64,000 bases of DNA from the NCBI RefSeq assembly GCF_003148475.1, contig NZ_QGGG01000001.1, forward strand, positions 518,228-582,227. Direction: 5' to 3'. The position numbers and the translations under genes are program-made. The notes under the pieces were generated by a model. The model did no database searches. It saw only the letters and a program-made list of their open reading frames with translations, and was not told the origin of the DNA. The stretch is from Pseudaminobacter salicylatoxidans. GTDB taxonomy: Bacteria; Pseudomonadota; Alphaproteobacteria; Rhizobiales; Rhizobiaceae. This document shows positions 29,409-38,026 of this stretch, piece by piece (within the stretch, counting starts at the first letter, position 1; the number at the start of each line of letters is the position of its first letter).

Positions 29409-29630
29409 ATGATGCCAGACCGGCTTGACCAATGCTTGTCGGTGATCCGTTGGACACCTGAGACCCTGGCGCAATGCCTGGGGTGTGACGTGTCCGTGGT
29501 TCACGCCTGGCTGGCCGGAAAAGCTGAAATCCCGATGAATGTGGCTGTCTGGATCGAGATGATGGCCGAGCATCACGTCGCATTCGAGGAGACAAAGCCG
29601 AAAGGGCTCACAGGCAGGCGTTTCCCGTGA
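29409..29630 (+). CDS. Small hypothetical protein with HTH-like sequence (73 aa)
   Basis: 73 residues, starting at ATG 29409 (ATG 29412 also possible), 18 bases after the previous gene. The segment TPETLAQCLGCDVSVVHAWLAGKAEIP resembles a Cro/XRE-type helix-turn-helix, so it may be a minimal DNA-binding protein. The Shine-Dalgarno is weak, suggesting coupling to the gene before. Family not recognised. Confidence 0.55.
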   Translation: MMPDRLDQCLSVIRWTPETLAQCLGCDVSVVHAWLAGKAEIPMNVAVWIEMMAEHHVAFEETKPKGLTGRRFP

Positions 29631-29693
29631 CCGTCAAACCGGAAAGACGGCCCCGGCGAACTGAGACGGAACGTGGCGCAAGCACAATGTGAT

Positions 29694-29718
29694 GGAACGG
29701 GGGCTTACGCCTGACGTT
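29694..29718 (+). promoter_or_regulatory. EcfG-type general stress promoter
   Basis: GGAAC (29694-29698), 16 bases, then CGTT (29715-29718). This is an exact match to the alphaproteobacterial EcfG (general stress sigma factor) consensus GGAAC-N16/17-CGTT. It ends 29 bases upstream of the DUF1236 gene start, the right place to drive it. Confidence 0.8.
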
Positions 29719-29747
29719 GGCTGCGATCAGTCTATGGGAGAACGACC

Positions 29748-30338
29748 ATGAGACAGATCCTCATCAAAAGTGCAATCGTGCTGGCCATCGGCATCGCACC
29801 AGGCCTTGCCGCCGCACAGACAGAAGCGCCGATCAAGAAGCCTCCGGAACAATCCGGGGGCAAAGGGGATGGTGAATACGGCAAGGGCGGGATGAAGAAA
29901 GAAGGCGCCGAGGGCGGCACCATGAAGATGGAGGAGAAGGGTGGTCAGCCCATGGAAAAACCCCCTATGAAGTCAGAGGGCAAGGAAGCGGAGAAACCAA
30001 AAGCGCAATCGAAGGAACAGGGCAAGGCCACCAGTAAGAAAACCGAAGAACAGAGTGGTTCACAAGGGAAACGCGCGGAGAAAGGGCATGTCAGCGAGGA
30101 GCAGCGCGGAGAGCTCAGGAAAGCACTGCGCGAGGGGCATGTCGAACCCGCGCCGAACATCAACTTTTCGGTCGATTTGGGCGTGCGTGTGCCCAGGGAA
30201 GTCCACCTTTACCGGCTTCCACCCAGGATTGTGGAGATCGTGCCTGAGTATGAAGGCTACGAGTATTTCGTACTCGCTGACGGTCGCATCATCATTGTCG
30301 ACCCGGAAACCCTGGAAATCGTGCTGATCCTCGCATAG
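29748..30338 (+). CDS. Secreted DUF1236-type protein with Lys/Glu-rich linker
   Basis: 196 residues. Sec signal peptide at 1-24 (cleavage near AAA-QT), then a long low-complexity Lys/Glu/Gly/Pro-rich, probably disordered stretch (about 25-125), then a C-terminal DUF1236-like domain ending YEYFVLADGRIIIVDPETLEIVLIL. GGGAG precedes the ATG. The function of DUF1236 proteins is unknown; many rhizobia carry several. An exact EcfG-type promoter upstream suggests induction by general stress. A second DUF1236 gene follows convergently. Confidence 0.8.
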   Translation: MRQILIKSAIVLAIGIAPGLAAAQTEAPIKKPPEQSGGKGDGEYGKGGMKKEGAEGGTMKMEEKGGQPMEKPPMKSEGKEAEKPKAQSKEQGKATSKKTEEQSGSQGKRAEKGHVSEEQRGELRKALREGHVEPAPNINFSVDLGVRVPREVHLYRLPPRIVEIVPEYEGYEYFVLADGRIIIVDPETLEIVLILA

Positions 30339-30345
30339 CCCAAAA

Positions 30346-30373
30346 CGCCCGCCCTGGATAACCGGGGCGGGCG
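30346..30373. terminator. Bidirectional terminator between two DUF1236 genes
   Basis: Nine-base GC-rich arms CGCCCGCCC (30346-30354) and GGGCGGGCG (30365-30373) pair perfectly around a 10-base loop, between two convergent genes 54 bases apart. AAAA on the left gives a U run for minus-strand transcripts. Confidence 0.65.
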
Positions 30374-30392
30374 CCGTCTTATACAGGACGCG

Positions 30393-30692
30393 CTAATTGA
30401 TCACCGCGACAATTCTCCTGGTTGCGGGGTCGACGACCACAGTATGATCGTTGACCACAACATACCGATACTGGACATCCGGAATCTCGTGAAGCTCAAC
30501 CGTGTCAGGGAGAGGAGAGCCGACATTCAATTCCACGCCAAGCAAACTGATCGACGCAAGCGGCTTCTTTTGCACATATTCTCTGATCACCGTCTGCTGT
30601 TCAGGAGTGACAATTACGTCCTGCGCGGCTGCAATCCCGGTACCACCGAGAAGCATAACCCCTGCAATGACACTCAAAATTCGGGGTTTCAT
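30393..30692 (-). CDS. Secreted DUF1236 protein (99 aa)
   Basis: Signal peptide 1-23 (VIAGVMLLGGTGIAAAQ), then a compact DUF1236 domain with YVQKKPLASISLLGVELNVGSPLP and YRYVVVNDHTVVVDPATRRIVAVI. Start: ATG 30692 with AAAGGAG 8 bases upstream; the longer frame is rejected. Paralogue of the C-terminus of the 29748 gene. A second exact EcfG-type promoter lies upstream on the minus strand. Confidence 0.85.
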   Translation of the reverse strand: MKPRILSVIAGVMLLGGTGIAAAQDVIVTPEQQTVIREYVQKKPLASISLLGVELNVGSPLPDTVELHEIPDVQYRYVVVNDHTVVVDPATRRIVAVIN

Positions 30693-30738
30693 GACGAACT
30701 CCTTTCGTTCGTAGCGGCTTGCCGGGCCGCAGGAAACC

Positions 30739-30763
30739 AACGGAAGTGCGTGGCTTTCGTTCC
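30739..30763 (-). promoter_or_regulatory. EcfG-type general stress promoter
   Basis: Read on the minus strand: GGAAC (30763-30759), 16 bases, CGTT (30742-30739). Exact match to GGAAC-N16-CGTT, 46 bases upstream of the DUF1236 start at 30692. Confidence 0.8.
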
Positions 30764-30833
30764 GAAACGTGAACTGGAGCGGCGCGGCCGGTCATCGCGG
30801 ACCGGCTGTTGCGCATAACCGGAGAGGGTCCAC

Positions 30834-31238
30834 ATGATGAAGCCGAAGCTTCTTTCAGGCGGCAATCCGCAGATTGCCAAGGGCTACGGAGACGAGCCCG
30901 TGCAAGCCTACATCACCGCCATGCCAGGCTGGAAAAGCGATCTCGGGAAACGCATCGACGGCATCATCGCGCGTACCGTTCCCGGCGTTTGCAAGGCCGT
31001 CAAATGGAACTCGCCTTTCTATGGCGTCGCGGATGGGACCTGGTTCCTGAGCCTCCATTGCTTCACGAAATACGTGAAAGTGACCTTTTTTCGGGGCACA
31101 TCCCTGGACCCGATGCCGCTGGGCACATCAAAGCATCCGCAAGTCCGCTACCTCGACGTTCACGAGGGCCAGTTCGACGAAGCGCAGTTTACCGACTGGG
31201 TGAAGCAGGCGGCCGCTCTGCCCGGCGAAAAGATGTGA
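30834..31238 (+). CDS. DUF1801 domain protein
   Basis: 134 residues of the DUF1801 (YdhG-like) family, with VKWNSPFYGV near residue 60 and FFRGTSLDP in the core. GAGAGGG lies 5 bases before the ATG. No signal peptide. Function unknown; family members share the fold of frataxin-like/iron chaperone YdhG. Divergent from the DUF1236 gene. Confidence 0.82.
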   Translation: MMKPKLLSGGNPQIAKGYGDEPVQAYITAMPGWKSDLGKRIDGIIARTVPGVCKAVKWNSPFYGVADGTWFLSLHCFTKYVKVTFFRGTSLDPMPLGTSKHPQVRYLDVHEGQFDEAQFTDWVKQAAALPGEKM

Positions 31239-31451
31239 ACCACCGGGCAGCACGAAAAAGCCGGCAGTCCGGGACGGCGTGGTATCCGTATGCCGTTTTC
31301 GTCGTTCGGGAATTCAGTCTTCGAGACTGCGCCGGTTTAACCGCTTCACGCTGTTGCCGGACATGGCGGGCTGGCGACCGGGAAATCCCGAACCCCGGTT
31401 ATCGGCCTGCACGGGGAATAACCCGGCAGCGGCCAGCCCGATCGTGCGCGT

Positions 31452-31625
31452 CTATCTCGCGACCGACCCGATGACGATTGCCCCCATGACCGCCGCAGTG
31501 GCGCCCATTGCAACAAAGGTGGCTGTTTGAATAACCCCGATGGTGACGCTCGCAGTCACCAATGCGGCCACGACGGCAACAATTACCAGCGCCAGAAGCG
31601 GTCTCTTTCGGATGATTTCGATCAT
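31452..31625 (-). CDS. Small membrane protein (57 aa)
   Basis: Starts at ATG 31625, giving MIEIIRKRPLLALVIVAVV and then two hydrophobic stretches (about 9-28 and 32-54). Basic start followed by hydrophobic sequence suggests one or two membrane helices with the N-terminus inside. Family not recognised. The longer upstream frame adds no hydrophobic or domain sequence. Isolated gene. Confidence 0.55.
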   Translation of the reverse strand: MIEIIRKRPLLALVIVAVVAALVTASVTIGVIQTATFVAMGATAAVMGAIVIGSVAR

Positions 31626-31774
31626 GGGAGTCGATCCTTTCTTCTTTTCCCGCAATCTAACCATTCGCATGTGAAAGGCCATATCCCGCAACTGCGACAC
31701 GAAGGCCGTTGCCAAGCTCAGGGTCGAGAGCCTGGCTTGGGCATTCCTGCCCGAGCCCGCAACCTCTTTTTATC

Positions 31775-31799
31775 GGAACGGATGTCCCCGCCGGCAGTT
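31775..31799 (+). promoter_or_regulatory. Possible EcfG-type promoter (one mismatch)
   Basis: GGAAC (31775-31779), 16 bases, AGTT (31796-31799) instead of CGTT. It lies 93 bases upstream of the disordered-protein gene at 31892. The -35 element and spacing fit; the -10 element has one change. Confidence 0.4.
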
Positions 31800-31891
31800 A
31801 GGGTCAGGACCTGTTGATATGATGAAGATGGCGCCTGAAACGGCGAAGGTCGATGTGGCTCCATCGATCATCCTTCGGAATGGAGTAGGCC

Positions 31892-32203
31892 ATGTCCAGG
31901 GAGCCTGAATATCACACCGGAGCCCGCAAGCCTGTACCCGCTGCCGGGCCCGATCCGAATGACGCCTTCTCGCAAGAAGCCGCGAAAAACCGGAAACCGC
32001 CTCTGGGTACCGGTCTGACCGAAACCGTCGATGACGGCCAGAAGCGCGCGGCTGAAGAGTTCAGGAAGCTCAAACAATCGAGGGAGCCGCGCCCCGGCGA
32101 CAAGGAAACCTCGACCGGACGAGGCGATCCCGACCATCCGACGCGCGACACGAGAGAAACGCCAGCGCCCAACCCGGACGGTGGTTCCACCAAAGGCGAC
32201 TAG
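31892..32203 (+). CDS. Small hydrophilic, disordered protein (103 aa)
   Basis: 103 residues with almost no hydrophobic residues, rich in Pro, Lys, Arg, Glu, Asp and Gly (for example REPRPGDKETSTGRGDPDHP), so probably disordered. GGAGTAGGCC precedes ATG. Such hydrophilin-like proteins are frequent in stress regulons, and an EcfG-like site lies upstream. No domain recognised. Confidence 0.68.
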   Translation: MSREPEYHTGARKPVPAAGPDPNDAFSQEAAKNRKPPLGTGLTETVDDGQKRAAEEFRKLKQSREPRPGDKETSTGRGDPDHPTRDTRETPAPNPDGGSTKGD

Positions 32204-32281
32204 CGTCAGGAGCATGCCAATCCGGGTTGCCGCCGGTGTAAAGGTTTGATTGTCTGCATGGCCAGAGAGAGGGAGCAGGCT

Positions 32282-32677
32282 ATGGAACAATATTACGGCG
32301 TCGCAATTGTCACCCTGCTATGTGGTCTTGTCCTCTTCGGGATGGCTATTACCGTGGCAAGAACCCACTCCGCAACCGGGATACTTGCGCCCAGGATGAC
32401 CGGTGACCCGCGGCTCGAGCAGGCAATTCGAGCGCACTCCAACACACTTGAATGGCTACCGATCTTCCTGCCGTCGATGTGGCTGTTCGCTATCTACTGG
32501 AGCGCGACATGGGCAGCGATTTTCGGTGGTATCTGGCTGGTTGGCCGGATCGCTTATTTTGTCGGGTATCTTTCGGCACCGTTGAAGCGATATCCCGGTT
32601 TCTTCATCCAGAGTGTGGCGACTTTCATATTGCTGCTTGGCGCTTTGGGCAGAATTCTCTTCCTCTGGATTTCCTAG
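32282..32677 (+). CDS. MAPEG family membrane protein
   Basis: 131 residues with four hydrophobic segments and the MAPEG pattern (RAHSNTLEWLPIFLPSMWLFA, GRIAYFVGYLSAPLKR). The family includes glutathione-dependent membrane enzymes and poorly studied bacterial members. ATG 32282 with GGGAG upstream is chosen; ATG 32258 or the first frame start would add a charged tail. Role here unknown. Confidence 0.82.
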   Translation: MEQYYGVAIVTLLCGLVLFGMAITVARTHSATGILAPRMTGDPRLEQAIRAHSNTLEWLPIFLPSMWLFAIYWSATWAAIFGGIWLVGRIAYFVGYLSAPLKRYPGFFIQSVATFILLLGALGRILFLWIS

Positions 32678-32800
32678 GCCGGCGGCCCATCTGCCAGGCG
32701 AGGCCCTGCGGCCCATCAGCGCGCAACGATTTGGCATTGGCATGCGATTGAGAGTTTCTCTACAGCCTCTCATCCAGCCAATCATTGAGGAACCCGGTTG

Positions 32801-34123
32801 ATGACTGACAATCCGTCGTCTCTTGAATTCTTGCCGCGGGCAACCGGCAGCGTCATGGGATTTCCGGCGCATGCCGAGCGTGCGGGTGCCCTCGGTGAAG
32901 TGCATTCCCGCCCACATCCTATGGTCGAAGCGCCACGCGCCCTGATCCAGCTTTCCTTCATGACGGATGCCGGGTCCAGCGTCGACCACGCCGTTCTTTG
33001 CGAACTCTCACGACGCCTTGGCATCGCTGCGCCAGATCGCCAGGCGCGCCATCATGCCATGAAATGGGGACAAGGTTCGGTCCGCTGGGAGCGCCACACA
33101 GAGTTTTCGACCTATCTCTGGGAAGGCCCGCTTGGCGAAACCGGCCGCGCTTGGGAAAATTCGCCTTTCGGCAATGGTTTCAGTCCGCCCGGCACGGTGA
33201 TTTCGGCAATCCGGGTCGAAATCCGCGAATGGACCCCTGCAAGTGAGAAGCTGATTGCCGGCTTCGATCCGGCCAGCCTGTGCTATTCCCTGGTCGAGAA
33301 TGGCGCGGCCGCCATCGTCACGGACTTCCGTCAGGACGCCGACGGACTGACCCGCATCCTGGTTCTCGACCGCGGTATGACCCCAGCCCGTGCCGGCGCC
33401 CTGTCACAACGGCTGATCGATATCGAAACCTACCGGACCCTCGCCCTGCTCGGACTGCCGATGGCGCTCTCGCTGTCGGGTCAGGTGCGTCGCATGGAAG
33501 ACAGTCTTGCCCAGATCACGCGGGAAATGAAGAGCAGTGAAACGCGCGACAGCCAGACCCTGCTTGCCAACCTCACGGAACTGGCGGCCGAACTCGAGGC
33601 CGATGCCGCCGCCAGCCTCTATCGCTTCGGCGCCAGTCGCGCCTATGACGGCATCGTGCGCGAACGCCTGGAAGCGCTGGAGGAGGAGGCGGTGCCGGGC
33701 CACCAGACCTGGGCCGGCTTCCTGCAACGTCGCATGGCTCCCGCAATGCGCACCTGCCGATCGGTCGAGGAAAGGCAGGCCAATCTGTCACGCAAGCTTA
33801 CCCGCACCACCACGCTTCTGCGCACCTGGGTGGATGTCGAGGTCGAAAAGCAGAACCGCGACCTGCTTGCCTCGATGAACAACCGCGCCCGGCTCCAACT
33901 GCGGCTGCAGCAGACGGTCGAGGGCCTTTCCGTGGCGGCTGTGTCCTATTACGTGGTCGGCCTCGTCGGTTATGTCGCCAAGGGCGCGTCGGCCGCCAGT
34001 CACGCCTTTTCGCCTGAGACCGCAACCGCCCTTGCGGTCCTGCCGGTGGTGCTACTGGTCTGGTGGGGTATCCGGCGGATTCGTCACGCACATCAGGAAC
34101 ATAAGTCGCAGGCCGACGACTAG
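32801..34123 (+). CDS. DUF3422 family protein
   Basis: 440 residues of the DUF3422 family, with an N-terminal globular part (HSRPHPMVEAPRALIQLSF, HTEFSTYLWEG) and a C-terminal coiled/transmembrane part with two hydrophobic segments (LSVAAVSYYVVGLVGYVAKG and ALAVLPVVLLVWWG). Probably an inner-membrane protein; function unknown. ATG 32801 chosen; the TTG directly before it (32798) is closer to the GAGG site and could also serve. Confidence 0.85.
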   Translation: MTDNPSSLEFLPRATGSVMGFPAHAERAGALGEVHSRPHPMVEAPRALIQLSFMTDAGSSVDHAVLCELSRRLGIAAPDRQARHHAMKWGQGSVRWERHTEFSTYLWEGPLGETGRAWENSPFGNGFSPPGTVISAIRVEIREWTPASEKLIAGFDPASLCYSLVENGAAAIVTDFRQDADGLTRILVLDRGMTPARAGALSQRLIDIETYRTLALLGLPMALSLSGQVRRMEDSLAQITREMKSSETRDSQTLLANLTELAAELEADAAASLYRFGASRAYDGIVRERLEALEEEAVPGHQTWAGFLQRRMAPAMRTCRSVEERQANLSRKLTRTTTLLRTWVDVEVEKQNRDLLASMNNRARLQLRLQQTVEGLSVAAVSYYVVGLVGYVAKGASAASHAFSPETATALAVLPVVLLVWWGIRRIRHAHQEHKSQADD

Positions 34124-34154
34124 GCCGGCACCAGGTCAGGAGTGCGGATGGATA

Positions 34155-34185
34155 GCAGCGTGAGGAGCCAGGCTCCCCACGCTTC
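34155..34185. terminator. Hairpin between convergent genes
   Basis: GCGTG (34158-34162) and GGAG pair with CTCC and CACGC (34178-34182), giving an interrupted GC-rich stem in the 142-bp gap between the DUF3422 gene and the convergent hydrolase. Plus-strand TTCT and later CCTTTGTT follow. Probable terminator, modest evidence. Confidence 0.4.
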
Positions 34186-34265
34186 TCGCTGCCTTTGTTC
34201 CGGTGGAACGGCCTTCTGCCCTTCACGATGTCGTTCGGGCCTCCCCCACGAGCCCGCGCGTTGCT

Positions 34266-36275
34266 TCACATGCAATCGCGCGGGATGCGCGCGCTGCGCT
34301 CGCGGTCGAACACCGAGCTTCCGTCATGGAACGCCTGCATATGCTCGGAAACGATCCATTCCGTTTCAGTGCAGGAGAGTTTCATGGTGCTGCGGGTCGT
34401 GGTTTCCCAGCCTTCACGGGCGATAGTGCAAACTGAGGTGATCTCGGCTGTCATCGACAGCGGATCTCCCGGCACGATCGACCACACCTGTTCGGTGACG
34501 TCGCGCGCCCTGAGCCCATTGCCGGGGTGGCGATTGAGACCGGTGTCCTCGCTGACCCTGTAGCGGGTTACGCCATTGCGCAGGTCATGTTCGATGCTGC
34601 GTGCGGATGAGCCTTCTTCCAGTTCTTCGTAGTGCGGGAGGGGATCGGGATTGGCCGGCTCCGGCAGGTCGATGCGACTGTGCTCGCCCAGCAGAGGCAA
34701 GCTTACCTCGACCGAAGCCAGTTCAATATCGAGCGTGGCGTCATAGGGCGGCGGCAACACCGTCGGCCAATAGGCACTGGACAGCGAAAGGCGGATGCGG
34801 TGCCCCGGCGCGAAACGATAGCCACAGGCGTCCAGAACCAGTTCCACCTCGACTGCCTTGCCCGGCTCCAGCACCTGAGGCTCGGCATTGCCGTTGCGAT
34901 GGGCAAGGTTGAGTACGCCATAGCAGACGCGCGTGGCGGTGCCGTCGGGATGCACGTCCACCAGCCTTGCAGCCAGGTTGGCGAGCGGCGCATCGCTGGA
35001 CAGGCGCAGCCTCAAAACCGGCTGGCCGAGGATGACACATTCTTCGCCGAGCGCCGCGCTGTCGAAGGTGAGCGAACCGGCATCATCCGGGCGCTGATCG
35101 CTTGCCATTTCGGAATCCGGCTTGAGCGTGAAAAACTCACCGGCGGCAGTGCCCGTATCGAGCGGCGACCGCAGCAGCGCATTGCCGCCGGCACGATCCC
35201 GCGGATTGTGTTCGAGCCGTCCTGAAGCATCGACCGCCAAGGCCATCGCCTTCGGTTCGCTCCATGCATCCTTGGCAACCCAGTAGCCGGGATCCGCCTC
35301 GCGCCAGCGAGCCGGGCGGGGTCCATCGAGGATGTAGGCGCGCACCTGCGGCGCGGCATCGGCACCGTTCTTTTCATCGCAGAGCCAGCGGCGCCACCAG
35401 GCAATCGCCTCGGCATGAAAGTCAGCGCGCGGCTTCGGATAGGCAAAATGCGGATATTTGTGCACCCACGGCCCTATCAGCGCCTTGGCCTTGCCAGGCA
35501 TTCCGCTCACGGCCTTCAGCGGCGTGTTGCGATAGCCGTCCGCCCAGCCTGCTATCACCAGCGCGGGAATGGGGAAACCCTCGAAATCCTCGCAGATCGA
35601 ACCGTGGCGCCAAAACTCGTCGCGGCGCTGGTGCGAAAGCCATTCCTCCATGAAGAAAGGCTCTTGTTCCAGCCGCTCCAGCCACATGTCGCGCCAGCGC
35701 TCACCCACGATCTCGGGGTCCGGCGAGCGTGACTGGTAGGCACTCATCGTTGCCGCCCAGGAAAACTGGGCCGACAGGTGCGTACCGTTCTTGTAGTGGA
35801 TATCGTCATTATAGCGATCGACCGTCGAGGCGATGGAGATCACCGCCTTGAGTGCCGGCGGTTTCAGCGCCGCCACCTGGAGGCAATTGAAACCGCCCCA
35901 CGAAATGCCCATCATGCCCACGCTGCCGTTCGACCATGGCTGGGCGGCGATCCACTCGATCACCTCGACCGCATCGGAAAGCTCTCGCGGCGTGTATTCG
36001 CCGTCGATCACGCCATCGGATTCGCCGCTGCCGCGAATGTCCACGCGAACTCCGGCGATGCCGGCAGCGGCAAACACCGGATAGGTGGACTCGTCGCGAG
36101 GGGCGGTGCCGTTGCGCTTGCGATAGGGCAGAAATTCCAGCACCGCGGGAACCGGCGTGGCTTGTCCCGCATCATCCGGCATCCAGATGCGCGCAGCCAG
36201 TCGCGTGCCGTCTTCCAGCACAATCCATTCATTCTCGATGACATGAAAATTATTGTTCGTCATGAAACCAACCAC
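34266..36275 (-). CDS. CocE/NonD family hydrolase
   Basis: 669-residue serine hydrolase of the S15/cocaine esterase group. Here the nucleophile elbow is canonical: GMMGISWGGF, Ser125. DIRGSGESDG near 79-88 is the oxyanion loop, WADGYRNTPL gives the Asp, and GPWVHKYPH the His; the C-terminal jelly roll has LRLSSDAPLANLAARLVDV. GTG 36275 has AGGA 6-7 bases upstream; ATG 36263 is a close alternative. It lies 85 bases downstream of the orphan solute-binding protein on the same strand, so probably acts on that ligand after import. Confidence 0.88.
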   Translation of the reverse strand: MVGFMTNNNFHVIENEWIVLEDGTRLAARIWMPDDAGQATPVPAVLEFLPYRKRNGTAPRDESTYPVFAAAGIAGVRVDIRGSGESDGVIDGEYTPRELSDAVEVIEWIAAQPWSNGSVGMMGISWGGFNCLQVAALKPPALKAVISIASTVDRYNDDIHYKNGTHLSAQFSWAATMSAYQSRSPDPEIVGERWRDMWLERLEQEPFFMEEWLSHQRRDEFWRHGSICEDFEGFPIPALVIAGWADGYRNTPLKAVSGMPGKAKALIGPWVHKYPHFAYPKPRADFHAEAIAWWRRWLCDEKNGADAAPQVRAYILDGPRPARWREADPGYWVAKDAWSEPKAMALAVDASGRLEHNPRDRAGGNALLRSPLDTGTAAGEFFTLKPDSEMASDQRPDDAGSLTFDSAALGEECVILGQPVLRLRLSSDAPLANLAARLVDVHPDGTATRVCYGVLNLAHRNGNAEPQVLEPGKAVEVELVLDACGYRFAPGHRIRLSLSSAYWPTVLPPPYDATLDIELASVEVSLPLLGEHSRIDLPEPANPDPLPHYEELEEGSSARSIEHDLRNGVTRYRVSEDTGLNRHPGNGLRARDVTEQVWSIVPGDPLSMTAEITSVCTIAREGWETTTRSTMKLSCTETEWIVSEHMQAFHDGSSVFDRERSARIPRDCM

Positions 36276-36360
36276 ATAAAATTCCTGGGCATGCCAGGCA
36301 TGCCGCCGGCGCCCTCAGGCGCATGGATGAAGGTCAGGCGATGCCTGCCCCCCGAAAAAC

Positions 36361-37923
36361 TCAGGCTTCCAGCCAAATCCGGCTCGCAATGCGACCGTTG
36401 GAAAGATCGTTGCCGATATCGTGGACATACCCCTTCAGCTTGTTCGACGACGCGTTCAGGTAGTCGTTGAAAACCGGCAAGATCAAACCACCCTCATCGT
36501 GCACCATGAGCGCCATCTGCCGATAGAGCACGCGGCGCTTGTCTTCATCGAGCTCGCCTCGGGCCTCCATCGCCAGCTTGTCGAAATCCGGACGCTTGAA
36601 GCGCGTGTCGTTCCATTCCGCATCGGACACGTAGGAGGTGGAATAGCGCGCATCCTGTGTCGGGCGCCCACCCCAGTAAGAAGCGCAGAACGGCTTCTTG
36701 TTCCAGACTTCCGTCCAGTATCCGTCACTGGGCTCACGCCGCACGTCGAGCTGTATGCCGGCCTTGGCCGCGCTGATCTGGAAAAGCTGCGCGGCATCAA
36801 CCGCACCGGGGAACGCCGCCTCGGAAGTCTGCAGCAGGATCGGTCCCTCATGACCGGATTTCTTGTAGTGGAATGCTGCCTTGTCGGGATCGTAGACGCG
36901 CTGCTCGATATCGGTCGGCGCAAGCGCGTAGTTGGCGTTGACCGGATAGTCGTTCCCGATCGTGCCGAAACCGCCAACCACCTGCTTGAGGATAGCCTCG
37001 CGGTCTATGGCCAGCTTCAGTGCCGTGCGCAGATCGTTATTGTCGAACGGCGCGGTGTCGCAATGCATCAAAAAGGCGTAAAAACCCTTGCCCGAGGTAC
37101 GCAACACCTCGACATTCGCCGCCCGCTGCAACAGTGGAACCACCTTCGGCGCAAGCGTGTTGATGAAATCGACCTCGCCCGATCTCAGGGCGCTGATGCG
37201 GGCGGTCAGATCATTCATGACCGTGATCTCGACACTGTCAACGTAGCCGCGATCCTGACGCCAGTCGTCCTTGTTTCTTTCGAAGGTAGCGCGAACGCCC
37301 GGTTCGAACTTCACCATCTTGTAGGGACCGGTGCCGATCGCGGCGTTGGGGTTATCGACACCGCCGCCCGGCTGGATCTGCAGGTGATAGTCGGTGAGCA
37401 CGAGCGGCAGGTCGGCATTGCCTTCCTTCAGCGTGATCACCAGGTCTCCCGCTTTCTCCTCGATGCGCGATATGCCGGTCAGCAGGCCGAGCGCGCCCGA
37501 TTGCGATTTCTCGCCCGCATGGCGGCGCAGCGTGGCAACCGCATCCGCAACGGTCAGCGGCTTTCCGTCATGGAAGTGCACGCCCTTGCGAAGCTTGAAG
37601 GTCCATTCCTTCGCGTCGGCCGAGGGCGACCAGGATTCGGCCAGTGAGGGAAGCGGGGCACCCGTCTTGGGATCGGATTCAACCAGCGTATCGCCCCAGC
37701 AATGCGCGATCACGAAGAGAACGCTCGCCGACGCCAGCGCCGGATCGAGCGTGTCGGCGGATGCACCGCCTTCGAGCCCCATCCGCAACACACCGCCACG
37801 CACGGGGTCTTGCGCCCGGGCCGGCGAAACCAGCGTGCCGGTCGCAGCCGTGAGCCCCAGCAGCGTACTTCCCTGAAGAAAGCCGCGGCGCGAAAGGTTA
37901 AACGCCCTACCCAACTCGTCCAT
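36361..37923 (-). CDS. Tat-exported family 5 solute-binding protein (peptide type)
   Basis: 520 residues. The N-terminus has a twin-arginine motif (SRRGFLQGSTLLGL) and a cleavage region SPARA-Q, so it is probably folded before export. The SBP_bac_5 domain begins with GGVLRMGLEGGASADTLDPAL and contains LRTALKLAIDREAI. ATG 37923 has AGAGG upstream. Unusually, no permease or ATPase genes adjoin it; only the CocE/NonD hydrolase follows. It must borrow a transporter from elsewhere or have lost its partners. Confidence 0.9.
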   Translation of the reverse strand: MDELGRAFNLSRRGFLQGSTLLGLTAATGTLVSPARAQDPVRGGVLRMGLEGGASADTLDPALASASVLFVIAHCWGDTLVESDPKTGAPLPSLAESWSPSADAKEWTFKLRKGVHFHDGKPLTVADAVATLRRHAGEKSQSGALGLLTGISRIEEKAGDLVITLKEGNADLPLVLTDYHLQIQPGGGVDNPNAAIGTGPYKMVKFEPGVRATFERNKDDWRQDRGYVDSVEITVMNDLTARISALRSGEVDFINTLAPKVVPLLQRAANVEVLRTSGKGFYAFLMHCDTAPFDNNDLRTALKLAIDREAILKQVVGGFGTIGNDYPVNANYALAPTDIEQRVYDPDKAAFHYKKSGHEGPILLQTSEAAFPGAVDAAQLFQISAAKAGIQLDVRREPSDGYWTEVWNKKPFCASYWGGRPTQDARYSTSYVSDAEWNDTRFKRPDFDKLAMEARGELDEDKRRVLYRQMALMVHDEGGLILPVFNDYLNASSNKLKGYVHDIGNDLSNGRIASRIWLEA

Positions 37924-38026
37924 TTGGATCCTCTCGATCGGAACTGTCGCAGCCGATAATGAGCCCGGATCGGCGCAGCGCAACTTCGCTGCTTGACGCT
38001 ATTTTAAGCAAGTTTATGCTACCGCA

